This document shows positions 35,753-44,476 of a stretch of DNA of 64,000 bases, piece after piece. Below the pieces are notes generated by a model. The model had not been told where the DNA came from. It worked only from the letters and a program-made list of their open reading frames with translations, and searched no databases. The translations under genes were made by a program, and so were the position numbers. The DNA lies in contig NZ_CP149940.1 in the NCBI RefSeq assembly GCF_037948395.1, positions 3,844,001 through 3,908,000 of the forward strand, read 5' to 3'. Origin of the DNA: Serratia nevei. Its GTDB lineage: Bacteria > Pseudomonadota > Gammaproteobacteria > Enterobacterales > Enterobacteriaceae. Every line of letters starts with the position of its first letter. Position 1 is the first letter of the stretch.

Positions 35753-36024
35753 AGAAGCACCTCAACCAAAACTGGCAGAAAAACGCGGGCAGTTTAACAC
35801 AGAAAACGGGCGCTGTTGAACCGGCAGGATCTTATGCCGCAATAGTGAGCAATGCCTTAGCGCCGTTTAATCGATTGCGGCTCCCTCACCGGCAAGAATA
35901 GTCTGATATCAAACCCTAACCTCATGCCTACGCAGGTTAAATTTGTAATTTAAGTAAAACCTGACCTAGTATAGGTAGGCAAAACGCAATCACCATCAAC
36001 AAGGTTTCTGCAAGGATATAGACG

Positions 36025-36540
36025 ATGAAAGTATGGAATAAAGTGCTGTTAGCCTCCTTTATCGGGTTGTTGGTTGCCGGCTGTGATGACTCTTCCAAGG
36101 TTGACGCCAACCTGGATAAAGCCAAAGACAGCGCCGAGCAGATGAAAGACGCCGCCCAGAAAAAAGCGGACGATCTGACGGACAAGGCGAAAGCGACGGC
36201 GGATGAAATCAAAAAAGAGGCCGCCACGCAGGCTGACCAGCTGAAGGACAAAGCCTCGGCGATTAAAGATGAAGCCGCCAAACAGGCGGACGCCATCACC
36301 AACGACGCCAAGGCCAAGGCCGCCGCGATCAAGGATGACGCCGGCAAACAAAGCCAGCAGCTGGTGGATCAGGCCAAGGCCATCAAAAACGACGCCATCA
36401 ACGGCGCTAACGATCTGACCGAGCAGGCCAAGGCGAAGACCGAAGCCATCAAGAACAGCGCCGAAAACAAAGCGCAAGAGTTGAAACAAGAGACCGATGC
36501 GGCGGTGAACGGCAATACGCAGCCGGCCACCCAGCAGTAA
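36025..36540 (+). CDS. Lipoprotein with long charged amphipathic helix repeats
   Basis: A 171-residue lipoprotein. The signal peptide ends in GLLVAGC (lipidated C20), followed by DDSSKVDANLDKAKDS. The rest is low-complexity Ala/Lys/Asp/Glu with degenerate 11-residue units (KAKDSAEQMKD, KKADDLTDKAK, EAATQADQLKD, QADAITNDAKA). It is almost devoid of aromatics, as in LEA-like and apolipoprotein-like helices. It is expected to sit in the outer or inner membrane leaflet facing the periplasm; residues +2/+3 are Asp-Asp, so inner-membrane retention is possible. A stress-protective or spacer role is a guess. A GlsB-type gene follows 32 bases later, so the two may be cotranscribed. Confidence 0.85.
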   Translation: MKVWNKVLLASFIGLLVAGCDDSSKVDANLDKAKDSAEQMKDAAQKKADDLTDKAKATADEIKKEAATQADQLKDKASAIKDEAAKQADAITNDAKAKAAAIKDDAGKQSQQLVDQAKAIKNDAINGANDLTEQAKAKTEAIKNSAENKAQELKQETDAAVNGNTQPATQQ

Positions 36541-36572
36541 GCCATACTCAGCCACCAAGAGAGGAGCAGTAA

Positions 36573-36821
36573 ATGGGGATTATTTCCTGGATTATCTTCG
36601 GCCTGATCGCCGGTATTTTGGCTAAGTGGATCATGCCCGGCAAAGACGGCGGCGGCTTTATCCTGACCGTTGTGCTGGGGATCATCGGCGCCGTAGTCGG
36701 CGGCTATATCAGCACCTTCTTCGGCTACGGCAAGGTTGACGGCTTCAACTTCGGCAGCTTCGTGGTAGCGGTTATCGGCGCCATCGTGGTGCTGTTCGTG
36801 TACCGCAAAATTCGCAGCTAA
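36573..36821 (+). CDS. GlsB/YeaQ/YmgE-family membrane protein
   Basis: An 82-residue transglycosylase-associated-type protein with three membrane helices: ISWIIFGLIAGILAKWI, GFILTVVLGIIGAVVGGYIS and FGSFVVAVIGAIVVLFVYR. The PGKDGGGF loop is the family hallmark. Members are stress-induced inner-membrane proteins of uncertain function, despite the family name. GAGGAG lies 7 bases before ATG at 36573. It follows the lipoprotein gene by 32 bases and ends at a strong terminator, indicating a two-gene envelope-stress-like unit. Confidence 0.9.
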   Translation: MGIISWIIFGLIAGILAKWIMPGKDGGGFILTVVLGIIGAVVGGYISTFFGYGKVDGFNFGSFVVAVIGAIVVLFVYRKIRS

Positions 36822-36830
36822 TATGACATT

Positions 36831-36853
36831 GGGGAGCTGAGGCTCCCCTTTTT
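36831..36853 (+). terminator. Terminator after the GlsB-type gene
   Basis: GGGGAGC-TGAG-GCTCCCC followed by TTTTT; the convergent DUF421 gene ends directly beside it. Confidence 0.9.
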
Positions 36854-37506
36854 CACTCTTTAACTATACGTCCGTCATTAAGAATGAATGCTGTCCTACC
36901 GTCCCAAAACTCAGCAATAAAAATATCTTTCGGTTCTATGCCATGTTCACGGATAGTTTGGTTCAACCACTCCTCATCTTTACTAATCTCCTGCAGCTCA
37001 TAAGGCCTGGCCCTGCCATTTTTCATAATGATAACTGAAGGCAGTTCATTTCCCTCGCATACCGCAGTTATCTGACCGCCCGGCTCAATTTGCGCATAGA
37101 CAATCTCCTGAAAGGCGTGAATCCCCTGCGCATGCAGCTGTGAGGAAACGTTCAAGATGTCGATTTTATTTTTCTTGGCTAAAATATTTTCCATCAAAAA
37201 GCGGCCGTTTTTTATAATTGGTATCGGGTTGCCGATAGTGACCGAACGAAAGAAGTTGCAGTGTTTACTGATTGCATTCAACAGAGAAATTAGTCCTACA
37301 CCGATAAGTAATACAACGACATACTGGTACAAGGGGATGCTGTCGCTATAGATAACGCCCCCAATAATGCCCCCGAGCACAAAGTTACCGATAAAATCCA
37401 CTGGGGTCATCTGCGATAGCTGTGTCTTTCCCGACAGGTTCAGGTGGGTGATAACAATGACAAAGCCAATCACAAATTTGAGCAAAATATAGCCGTAGTA
37501 CTCCAT
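36853..37506 (-). CDS. DUF421 (YetF-like) membrane protein
   Basis: A 217-residue protein with three N-terminal membrane helices (about 5-75: ILLKFVIGFVIVITHL, FVLGGIIGGVIYSDSI, VVVLLIGVGLISLLNAI) and a cytosolic domain with PIPIIKNGRFLMENI, LRxQGI-like LHAQGIHAFQEIVYAQIEPGG and LPSVIIMKNG. This is the YetF/YcaP architecture. In Bacillus, relatives are spore or membrane proteins; function in enterobacteria is unknown. Its composition is more AT-rich than the flanking genes, hinting at later acquisition. GAGGG precedes ATG at 37506. Confidence 0.88.
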   Translation of the reverse strand: MEYYGYILLKFVIGFVIVITHLNLSGKTQLSQMTPVDFIGNFVLGGIIGGVIYSDSIPLYQYVVVLLIGVGLISLLNAISKHCNFFRSVTIGNPIPIIKNGRFLMENILAKKNKIDILNVSSQLHAQGIHAFQEIVYAQIEPGGQITAVCEGNELPSVIIMKNGRARPYELQEISKDEEWLNQTIREHGIEPKDIFIAEFWDGRTAFILNDGRIVKE

Positions 37507-37583
37507 ACCCTCTTTCCTTTTAACCGATGTTGTTAATGCTATCAGCTACTTTATCCCAACGGATATAATGCAGAAACACGAAT

Positions 37584-37612
37584 AAAAAGGGCAGCCCCTG
37601 GGCTGCCCTTTT
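37584..37612 (-). terminator. Terminator after uraA
   Basis: AAGGGCAGCCC and GGGCTGCCCTT form an 11-bp near-perfect stem with A- and T-tracts, immediately after the uraA stop on the reverse strand. Confidence 0.9.
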
Positions 37613-37614
37613 CG

Positions 37615-38904
37615 TTACTTCTGCTCCGCCGGTTCGTCCGGCGCGTCGAGCACCTCTTCTTCCTTGCGGAACAGGCTGATGACCTTGAACAGCAGGCTCA
37701 GACCAATGCCGACGATGGTCGCCAGCGCCATGCCTTTCAGCTCCGCCGCGCCGATATGCACCTTGGCGCCGCTCACGCCGATGATCAGGATCACCGAGGT
37801 CAGAATCAGGTTTTGCGCCTTGTTGTAATCCACTTTGGACTCGATCAGCACGCGAATGCCCGAGGCGCCGATCACGCCGTACAGCAGCAGCGAAACGCCG
37901 CCCATCACCGGCACCGGCACCGCCTGGATCGCCGCCGCCAGCTTGCCGATGCAGGACAGCAGGATAGCCAGCACCGCCGCGCCACCGATCACCCAGGTGC
38001 TGTAGACCTTGGTGATGGCCATCACGCCGATGTTCTCGCCGTAGGTGGTGTTCGGCGTGGAACCGAAGAAGCCGGAGAACACCGTCGAGATACCGTTGGC
38101 GAACATCGAACGGTGCAGCCCCGGATCGCGGATCAGGTCTTTTTTCACGATGTTGGCGGTCACCACCAAGTGGCCGACGTGCTCGGCGATCACCACCAGC
38201 GCCGCCGGCAGAATGGTGAAGATGGCGAACCACTCAAAGCGCGGGGTGTAGAAGGTCGGCAGCGCGAACCAGTGCGCCTCGCGGATCGGGGTCAAATCCA
38301 CCACGCCCATGAAGAACGACAGCGCATAGCCCACCAGCACGCCGATCAGGATCGGGATAATCGCCAGGAAGCCGCGGAACAGCACCGAGCCGAGCACCGT
38401 GACCGCCAGCGTCACCAGCGAAATGGTGATGGTGGTCGAGTCGGCGCTGGTACCTTCCGCCGGTAGCAGCCCCGCCATGTTGGCCGCCACGCCCGCCAGC
38501 TCCAGCCCGATGACGGCGACGATCGCCCCCATCGCCGCCGGCGGGAACATCACGTCCAGCCAGCCGGTGCCGGCCTTTTTCACGATCAGCGCCACCAGGC
38601 AGAACAGCACGCCGCACATGATGAAACCGCCCAACGCTACTTCATAACCGAGCGGCAACAGCAGCAGCACCGGCGAGATAAACGCGAAGCTGGAACCGAG
38701 GTAGGCCGGGATCTTGCCTTTACAGATGAACAGATACAGCAGCGTGCCGATGCCGTTGAACAGCAGCACGGTCGCCGGGTTGATCTTGAACAGGATAGGC
38801 ACCAGTACGGTGGCGCCGAACATGGCGAACAGGTGCTGGAAGCTGAGCGGAATGGTCTGGAGCAGCGGCGGGCGCTCGCTGACGCCGATGGCGCGACGGG
38901 TCAT
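37615..38904 (-). CDS. uraA: Uracil:proton symporter UraA
   Basis: NAT/NCS2-family inner-membrane transporter of 429 residues (same length as E. coli). It starts TRRAIGVSERPPLLQTIPLSFQ. The 14-helix fold includes SSFAFISPVLL, the substrate-binding E in VVIAEHVGHLVVTANI and the NAT signature GFFGSTPNTTYGENIGVMAIT. It imports uracil, which Upp converts to UMP. It is the second gene after upp, but a strong intrinsic terminator lies between them, so expression may depend on readthrough or attenuation. Confidence 0.96.
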   Translation of the reverse strand: MTRRAIGVSERPPLLQTIPLSFQHLFAMFGATVLVPILFKINPATVLLFNGIGTLLYLFICKGKIPAYLGSSFAFISPVLLLLPLGYEVALGGFIMCGVLFCLVALIVKKAGTGWLDVMFPPAAMGAIVAVIGLELAGVAANMAGLLPAEGTSADSTTITISLVTLAVTVLGSVLFRGFLAIIPILIGVLVGYALSFFMGVVDLTPIREAHWFALPTFYTPRFEWFAIFTILPAALVVIAEHVGHLVVTANIVKKDLIRDPGLHRSMFANGISTVFSGFFGSTPNTTYGENIGVMAITKVYSTWVIGGAAVLAILLSCIGKLAAAIQAVPVPVMGGVSLLLYGVIGASGIRVLIESKVDYNKAQNLILTSVILIIGVSGAKVHIGAAELKGMALATIVGIGLSLLFKVISLFRKEEEVLDAPDEPAEQK

Positions 38905-38944
38905 GTGTGCTTTTCCTCGGTTTATTGGTTTTATAGGTTTTAGT

Positions 38945-38973
38945 CAAAAAAAAGCCGACTCGTTAAGTCGGCT
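38945..38973 (-). terminator. Intrinsic terminator between upp and uraA
   Basis: On the reverse strand AGCCGACT-TAACG-AGTCGGCT is followed by TTTTTTTTGAC, inside the 76-base upp-uraA gap. It should lower uraA expression relative to upp. Confidence 0.92.
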
Positions 38974-38980
38974 CAAATGT

Positions 38981-39607
38981 TTACTTGGTACCAAATATCT
39001 TGTCGCCCGCATCGCCCAGGCCAGGCACGATGTAGCCCTTGTCGTTCAGGCACTGATCGATGGAGGCGGTGTACAGCTCAACGTCCGGGTGCGCTTTCTC
39101 CAGCGCGGCGATGCCTTCCGGCGCCGCCACCAGGACCAGCACCTTGATGCTGTGGCAGCCAGCTTTCTTCAGCAGATCGATAGTGGCGATCATCGAACCG
39201 CCGGTGGCCAGCATCGGGTCGACGACCAGCGCCATGCGTTCTTCGATGTTGGAAACCAGCTTCTGGAAGTACGGCACCGGCTCCAGGGTTTCTTCGTCGC
39301 GGTAAACGCCCACCACGCTGATGCGCGCGCTCGGCACGTGCTCCAGCACCCCTTCCATCATGCCCAGGCCTGCGCGCAGGATCGGCACTACGGTAATCTT
39401 TTTCCCTTTGATCTGATCCACTTCAACTGGCCCGCACCAGCCTTCGATGGTGACTTTTTCCGTCTCCAGATCGGCGGTCGCTTCATAGGTCAGTAAACTA
39501 CCCACTTCTGAGGCCAGCTCACGGAAGCGTTTGGTGCTGATGTCATTTTCGCGCATCAGGCCAAGCTTGTGTTTTACCAGCGGGTGTTTCACCTCAACGA
39601 TCTTCAT
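38981..39607 (-). CDS. upp: Uracil phosphoribosyltransferase
   Basis: Salvage enzyme converting uracil and PRPP to UMP. It has 208 residues from the second of two adjacent ATGs (39607, [16 protein letters not shown]), which is 7 bases from AGGAG and matches E. coli; the first ATG at 39610 is only 4 bases from it. Key motifs are [13 protein letters not shown], the PRPP loop [16 protein letters not shown] and [15 protein letters not shown] at the C-terminus. It is divergent from purM across a region with a PurR box. Confidence 0.97.
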   Translation of the reverse strand: MKIVEVKHPLVKHKLGLMRENDISTKRFRELASEVGSLLTYEATADLETEKVTIEGWCGPVEVDQIKGKKITVVPILRAGLGMMEGVLEHVPSARISVVGVYRDEETLEPVPYFQKLVSNIEERMALVVDPMLATGGSMIATIDLLKKAGCHSIKVLVLVAAPEGIAALEKAHPDVELYTASIDQCLNDKGYIVPGLGDAGDKIFGTK

Positions 39608-39760
39608 CATTTTTCTCCTATTAAGGTGGTTGCGGCCAAAAAAATCGCGGGATTATACCTCCTTTTTTTCGCCGCGCCACCCACAATAGCCCGATCGGGA
39701 TCAACAAAAGTTTGAATATCAGTATAGATGACGAAAAAGCGGAGCCGGTTCACAAGCCGC

Positions 39761-39776
39761 TCGCAAACGTTTGCCT
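39761..39776 (+). promoter_or_regulatory. PurR operator of purMN
   Basis: TCGCAAACGTTTGCCT contains the perfect palindromic core GCAAACGTTTGC of the PurR consensus. It lies about 90 bases before purM, where E. coli also has its PurR site. Confidence 0.85.
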
Positions 39777-39862
39777 GCGCTGTTAGAATTGCCGCGCCTT
39801 ATTCCGGAATCAACATCGGAAGCACAGTTTTCAAACCGCAAACCGTCGTGGGGAATCGCGCA

Positions 39863-40900
39863 GTGACCGACAAAACCTCTCTCAGCTATAAAGACGCAGG
39901 TGTCGATATCGATGCAGGCAACGCATTGGTAGACCGCATCAAAGGTGTAGTTAAACAGACCCGTCGCCCGGAAGTGATGGGCGGTCTGGGCGGGTTTGGC
40001 GCCCTTTGTGCGTTGCCGCAGAAATACCGCGAGCCGGTGCTGGTTTCCGGTACCGACGGCGTGGGCACCAAGCTGCGTCTGGCGATGGATCTGAAACGCC
40101 ACGACACCATCGGCATCGATCTGGTGGCGATGTGCGTCAACGATCTGGTGGTTCAGGGCGCCGAGCCGCTGTTCTTCCTCGACTACTACGCGACCGGCAA
40201 GCTGGATGTGGACACCGCGGCCAGCGTGATCACCGGCATCGCCGAAGGCTGCAAACAGTCCGGCTGTGCGCTGGTGGGCGGCGAAACCGCTGAAATGCCG
40301 GGCATGTACCACGGCGAAGATTACGACGTGGCCGGTTTCTGCGTCGGCGTGGTCGAAAAATCCGAGATCATCGACGGCAGCAAAGTGCAGTCCGGCGACG
40401 CGCTGATCGCCCTGGGCGCTTCCGGCCCGCACTCCAACGGCTACTCGCTGGTGCGCAAAATCCTGGAAGTGAGCAACACCGATCCGACCGCCACCCAGCT
40501 GGAAGGCAAACCGCTGGCCGACCACCTGCTGGCGCCGACCAAGATTTACGTGAAGTCCGTGCTGGAGCTGATCGAGAAGGCGGACGTCCACGCCATCGCT
40601 CACCTCACCGGCGGCGGCTTCTGGGAAAACATTCCACGCGTGCTGCCGGAAGGCATGCAGGCGGTGATCGACGAAGCCAGCTGGCAGTGGCCAGCGGTGT
40701 TCACCTGGCTGCAGCAGGCCGGTAACGTCAGCCGTCATGAAATGTACCGCACCTTCAACTGCGGCGTAGGCATGGTCATCGCCCTGCCGGAAGCCGAAGT
40801 GGAAGCGGCCATCGCGCTGCTGACCGCGGCAGGTGAAAAAGCGTGGAAAATCGGTAAACTGACCGCCTCTTCCGACGAACAACAAGTGGTCATCAACTGA
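39863..40900 (+). CDS. purM: AIR synthetase (phosphoribosylformylglycinamidine cyclo-ligase)
   Basis: Purine synthesis enzyme closing the imidazole ring of FGAM with ATP. It has 345 residues from GTG at 39863 ([19 protein letters not shown]), matching E. coli; GGGGA lies 10 bases upstream. The reading frame is open 45 codons further up, but that stretch holds the PurR box. Family motifs include [47 protein letters not shown] and [16 protein letters not shown]. It overlaps the purN start by one base (TGATG), so the two genes form an operon. Confidence 0.97.
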   Translation: MTDKTSLSYKDAGVDIDAGNALVDRIKGVVKQTRRPEVMGGLGGFGALCALPQKYREPVLVSGTDGVGTKLRLAMDLKRHDTIGIDLVAMCVNDLVVQGAEPLFFLDYYATGKLDVDTAASVITGIAEGCKQSGCALVGGETAEMPGMYHGEDYDVAGFCVGVVEKSEIIDGSKVQSGDALIALGASGPHSNGYSLVRKILEVSNTDPTATQLEGKPLADHLLAPTKIYVKSVLELIEKADVHAIAHLTGGGFWENIPRVLPEGMQAVIDEASWQWPAVFTWLQQAGNVSRHEMYRTFNCGVGMVIALPEAEVEAAIALLTAAGEKAWKIGKLTASSDEQQVVIN

Positions 40901-41538
40901 TGAAAAAGATCGTGGTGTTGGTCTCCGGCCAGGGGAGCAATCTCCAGGCGCTGATTGACGCCTGCCAGCAGGGCCGCATCGCCGCCGAGATCGTGGCGGT
41001 GTTCAGCAACAAGGCGCTGGCTTATGGCCTGCAGCGCGCCGAGGCGGCGGGCATCGCCGCTCAGGCGCTGGATGCCAAGGCTTACGCCGATCGCGCGGCG
41101 TTCGACGCCGCGTTGGCGGACGCTATCGACCAGTACCAGCCCGATCTGGTGGTGCTGGCCGGCTACATGCGCATCCTCAGCCCGCAGTTCGTGCAGCGTT
41201 ATGCCGGCCGCCTGCTGAACATCCACCCTTCCCTGCTGCCGAAATACCCGGGGCTGCATACTCACCGTCAGGCCATCGACAACGGCGACAGCGAACACGG
41301 CACCTCGGTGCACTTCGTGACCGAACAGCTCGACGGCGGCCCGGTGATTTTGCAGGCCAAGGTGCCGATTTTCGCTGACGACGAGGAGGATGACGTGGTT
41401 GAACGGGTGCAAACCCAGGAACACACGATCTATCCGCTGGTGGTGAGCTGGTTCGTCGATGGCCGCCTGGCAATGCGCGATGGCGCCGCCTGGCTGGACG
41501 GCGAACGCCTGCCTGAGCAGGGTCACGCCGCCGACTGA
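40900..41538 (+). CDS. purN: Phosphoribosylglycinamide formyltransferase (GART)
   Basis: Transfers the formyl group of 10-formyl-tetrahydrofolate to glycinamide ribonucleotide. It has 212 residues as in E. coli. IVVLVSGQGSNLQALID binds phosphate. LAGYMRILSPQFV and NIHPSLLPKYPGLHTHRQA contain the catalytic asparagine and histidine, and VHFVTEQLDGGPVI the catalytic aspartate. The start codon shares a base with the purM stop. A hairpin terminator follows 23 bases after its stop. Confidence 0.97.
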   Translation: MKKIVVLVSGQGSNLQALIDACQQGRIAAEIVAVFSNKALAYGLQRAEAAGIAAQALDAKAYADRAAFDAALADAIDQYQPDLVVLAGYMRILSPQFVQRYAGRLLNIHPSLLPKYPGLHTHRQAIDNGDSEHGTSVHFVTEQLDGGPVILQAKVPIFADDEEDDVVERVQTQEHTIYPLVVSWFVDGRLAMRDGAAWLDGERLPEQGHAAD

Positions 41539-41561
41539 GGCGCGCAGCCTGAACCTTGCCT

Positions 41562-41591
41562 AAACGGTGCCCATGCGGCGCCGTTTTTTTT
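41562..41591 (+). terminator. Terminator after purN
   Basis: AAACGG-T-GCC and GGC-G-CCGTTT form a stem followed by a run of T. Confidence 0.82.
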
Positions 41592-41651
41592 CGCCTTCAT
41601 CCATTCTGTGAAGTTATACTTTGCACAATTTCACGGCACAGAGGAGCCCAC

Positions 41652-42203
41652 ATGTCCAGCACTGCCAGCGTCAGGTTACGCCCATTGGAACGGGACGATC
41701 TGTCGTTCGTCCACCAGATGGACAACAACGCCAGCGTCATGCGCTATTGGTTTGAAGAACCCTACGAAGCCTTTGTCGAGCTTTCCGATCTCTACGATAA
41801 ACACATCCACGATCAGAGCGAGCGCCGCTTTATCATCGAGCACGAAGGCGCCAAGGTCGGCCTGGTGGAGCTGGTGGAGATCGATCACATCCACCGCCGC
41901 GCAGAGTTCCAGATCATCATCGATCCCGCCCACCAGGGCAAAGGCTACGCCAGCACCGCCGCCCGCTTGGCGATGGACTATGGCTTCTCGGTGCTGAACC
42001 TGTACAAGCTGTACCTGATCGTCGACAAGGAGAACCCGAAAGCGATCCACATCTACAGCAAGCTGGGATTCAACGTGGAAGGCGAGCTGATCGACGAGTT
42101 CTTCGTCAACGGCGAATACCGCACCGTGCTGCGCATGTGCATCTTCCAGCCGCAATATCTGGCGAAGTTCAAAACGCCCAATGATAAGCCGCTGGTGAAG
42201 TGA
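41652..42203 (+). CDS. speG: Spermidine N1-acetyltransferase SpeG
   Basis: GNAT enzyme of 183 residues that acetylates spermidine and spermine to relieve polyamine toxicity. [37 protein letters not shown] and [15 protein letters not shown] are strongly conserved with E. coli Spe[22 protein letters not shown] is the acetyl-CoA loop, and [21 protein letters not shown] the C-terminal part. ATG at 41652 is 6 bases from GAGGAG. E. coli keeps speG elsewhere on the chromosome, so its place after purMN is a local difference. A strong terminator follows. Confidence 0.96.
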   Translation: MSSTASVRLRPLERDDLSFVHQMDNNASVMRYWFEEPYEAFVELSDLYDKHIHDQSERRFIIEHEGAKVGLVELVEIDHIHRRAEFQIIIDPAHQGKGYASTAARLAMDYGFSVLNLYKLYLIVDKENPKAIHIYSKLGFNVEGELIDEFFVNGEYRTVLRMCIFQPQYLAKFKTPNDKPLVK

Positions 42204-42222
42204 CGCTTAGCAAGAAAAAGAG

Positions 42223-42246
42223 AAAACCCGCGAAAGCGGGTTTTTT
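42223..42246 (+). terminator. Terminator after speG
   Basis: AAAACCCGC-GAAA-GCGGGTTTT, a GNRA-loop hairpin followed by TTTTTT. Confidence 0.93.
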
Positions 42247-42405
42247 ATTGGAAAATAAGCGACTAGTATTAATGGATGCTATTTTATCGTCAGGAAATAG
42301 CCTGATGAATGCGGAAATAAATAATATTCAGACGAGATAATTAATCGAACAATAATTAATAGTGATAGTAAGAGTTACCCTCTGCCTCTACAAAGGAAAA
42401 ATGCC

Positions 42406-42621
42406 ATGACAACCGTCTCAAACCTGCTGCTTTTTATCGGCCTGGCGATGCTCGCCATCGCCGCCGGTCTGAATACCTATAGCGGCTACGCGCCTGCAGA
42501 TCCCAATAGCACCCCGCTATTTTCCCCGCTCTGGTGGACGCGCTGGTTCCCGCTCTATGCCTCGGGGGCCGCGTTGCTGTTGGTGGGGGTGGTGTTGCGA
42601 ATTTCGGCCAGAACACACTGA
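42406..42621 (+). CDS. Small two-helix membrane protein
   Basis: A 71-residue protein with two hydrophobic helices: about 6-24 (NLLLFIGLAMLAIAAGLNTY) and 48-67 (PLYASGAALLLVGVVLRI). A short loop rich in Pro and Trp joins them (PADPNSTPLFSPLWWTRWF). AAAGGA lies 8 bases before ATG at 42406. No family is recognised. It stands alone at the left edge of the AT-rich island that carries Thoeris; nothing ties it to that system. Confidence 0.75.
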   Translation: MTTVSNLLLFIGLAMLAIAAGLNTYSGYAPADPNSTPLFSPLWWTRWFPLYASGAALLLVGVVLRISARTH

Positions 42622-43021
42622 AGGCCACGGGCACAGTTTTCTTTTCATACGGTTTCTTGCGTTGTTATCCAACAAGTATTGTATCTACGCCGTGTCCGCA
42701 CGGCCTGAAAGGCTCCCTCTTACGCCGCTGAGCCGCAAAGCTTGATGACAACGCTCGAAAGGTACCCCTGTCAGGGGAGTATATAATGGGCTCGGCATAC
42801 CAACATTATCTCACTTATTATTCTTCAGGAATTTAATTTTAAATTAAGAAATCGAACACCAAAATAAAAATATAGAACCGACATCAAGCAAGAAACAAAA
42901 TAGAGTTTACAAAGTCAGCTTATCAAATTAATGTAATGATTGATTGCATTGAGTTATATATTCATGAAATGAATAAAAATAAATCAAATATAAATACCAG
43001 ATAATATCAGGATATCCCCTC
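42622..43021. promoter_or_regulatory. AT-rich leader upstream of thsA with a promoter-like element
   Basis: No gene is seen in these 400 bases. The second half (about 42830-43020) is extremely A/T-rich. At 42765-42787 an inverted repeat CCCCT-GTC-AGGGG directly precedes TATAAT, which would make a repressible promoter, but no good -35 element is present and it lies 235 bases from thsA. Confidence 0.4.
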
Positions 43022-44476
43022 ATGCCCGAACGTGATATAGAACTATTTATTCGTGACTATGTTAATGATATTAAAAGCGGCAGCGCTGCGCTCTTTGCCG
43101 GCGCTGGGCTGTCCATACCCGCCGGCTTCGTCAGCTGGAAAGAGCTCATAAGCGATATCGCTTATGAACTGGGGTTGGACATAGAAAAAGAGAGCGACCT
43201 TATTTCTCTGGCACAATATCATCTCAATGAAAAAGGCAACCGGCATAAGATAAATCAAAAAATAATTACAGAATTCGCTGAGCAAGCGGAAGAAACAGAA
43301 AACCATCGAATCATTGCCAGATTGCCGATAGCGTCACTTTGGACTACCAACTACGACGATCTGATTGAAAAAACCTATGCCCGTTATAATCGCGTCTGCG
43401 ACGTCAAAACCACGCCGGAAAGCCTGACTAATAACATTCATAAACGTGATGTGGTTTTATATAAAATGCATGGTGACTATAAAACCCCCAACCAAGCGGT
43501 TATCACCCGAGAGCAATACGAAACCTATTCCCGCTCACACCAGCCTTTTGTCAATATGCTGATGGCGGAGCTGACTGCCAAAACCTTCCTGTTTATCGGT
43601 TTCAGTTTCGAAGACCCTAACCTGCAATATGTATTGAGTCGGCTCTATGCGCAGTACGGCGAAGGGAAAAGAAACCACTACTGCATCATGCGGCGCGTCC
43701 AGCTTGGCGACAGCGGCAGCGAAGAGCAGGCGTCTTGCGATTACAACAGCCGCAAACAAGGCTTGATGATCAACGATCTTCGCCGCTACGGCATTCAAAC
43801 GCTGTTGGTAAACGACTATCGCGAAATCACCGACCTGCTGTATGCCATCGAAACGCAGTTCAAGAAAAGCACGGTGTTTATCTCCGGCAGCGCCGACAAC
43901 TACCAGCCCTATTCCCGTGAAGAATCCATCCAGTTCATACATCGTCTGGCGCGCCAGCTTATCCGCAAACAGTACCGCATCGTCAATGGCTTTGGCTGGG
44001 GTATAGGCACGGCGGTGATCAACGGCGCATTGGAAGCCATTTACGACAGCCAAGGAAAAATCAGCGAAAGCCAGCTGGTGCTGCGTCCTTTCCCCCAATT
44101 CGCCAGCGGCAGCATAACGCTGCCGGAGCTTTGGCACGAATACCGTCAGAACATGATTTCGCTCAGCGGCATCGCGATCTTTTTGTTCGGCAACAAACGT
44201 AACGCCGAGGACAAATACGTGCTGGCCGACGGTTTATTGAAAGAGTTCCAAATCGCCACGGAACAAGGCTGCGTCTGCATTCCTATCGGTTGTACCGGCA
44301 GCGCATCCGCCGAGATCTACAGAAAAATCAAGGAGGAGATGAAAGAAACCCTCTACCACCGCAACCCCACCGCCATGAATCTGCTGGATCAGCTTAACGA
44401 ACCGGGCAGCCTGGCGGAGAAGAAAAAATGCCTGTTGGCACTTATCGATATCATTACTAAGGATAACCCCCGATGA
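43022..44476 (+). CDS. thsA: Thoeris effector ThsA: SIR2 NADase with C-terminal SLOG/STALD sensor
   Basis: A 484-residue cytosolic protein. The SIR2 domain (about 1-275) has FAGAGLS (25-31), SLWTTNYDDLIE with N110, LYKMHGD with H150 and FIGFSFEDPNL (191-201). N110 and H150 fall almost exactly where the catalytic N112 and H152 lie in Bacillus cereus ThsA. The SLOG/STALD domain (about 283-480) has VFISGSADNY, RIVNGFGWGIGTAVINGAL, the Rossmann-like ligand loops and IAIFLFGNKRNAEDKYV. In Thoeris this domain binds the cyclic ADP-ribose isomer made by ThsB, and the SIR2 domain then destroys NAD+. It overlaps thsB by 4 bases. The assignment rests on motif order and partner gene. Confidence 0.9.
   Translation: MPERDIELFIRDYVNDIKSGSAALFAGAGLSIPAGFVSWKELISDIAYELGLDIEKESDLISLAQYHLNEKGNRHKINQKIITEFAEQAEETENHRIIARLPIASLWTTNYDDLIEKTYARYNRVCDVKTTPESLTNNIHKRDVVLYKMHGDYKTPNQAVITREQYETYSRSHQPFVNMLMAELTAKTFLFIGFSFEDPNLQYVLSRLYAQYGEGKRNHYCIMRRVQLGDSGSEEQASCDYNSRKQGLMINDLRRYGIQTLLVNDYREITDLLYAIETQFKKSTVFISGSADNYQPYSREESIQFIHRLARQLIRKQYRIVNGFGWGIGTAVINGALEAIYDSQGKISESQLVLRPFPQFASGSITLPELWHEYRQNMISLSGIAIFLFGNKRNAEDKYVLADGLLKEFQIATEQGCVCIPIGCTGSASAEIYRKIKEEMKETLYHRNPTAMNLLDQLNEPGSLAEKKKCLLALIDIITKDNPR

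Noticed and set aside
35668..35901. Forward 77-codon frame opposite the hda 5' end
   Set aside because: It is antisense to the CTG-started hda N-terminus and has no support of its own.
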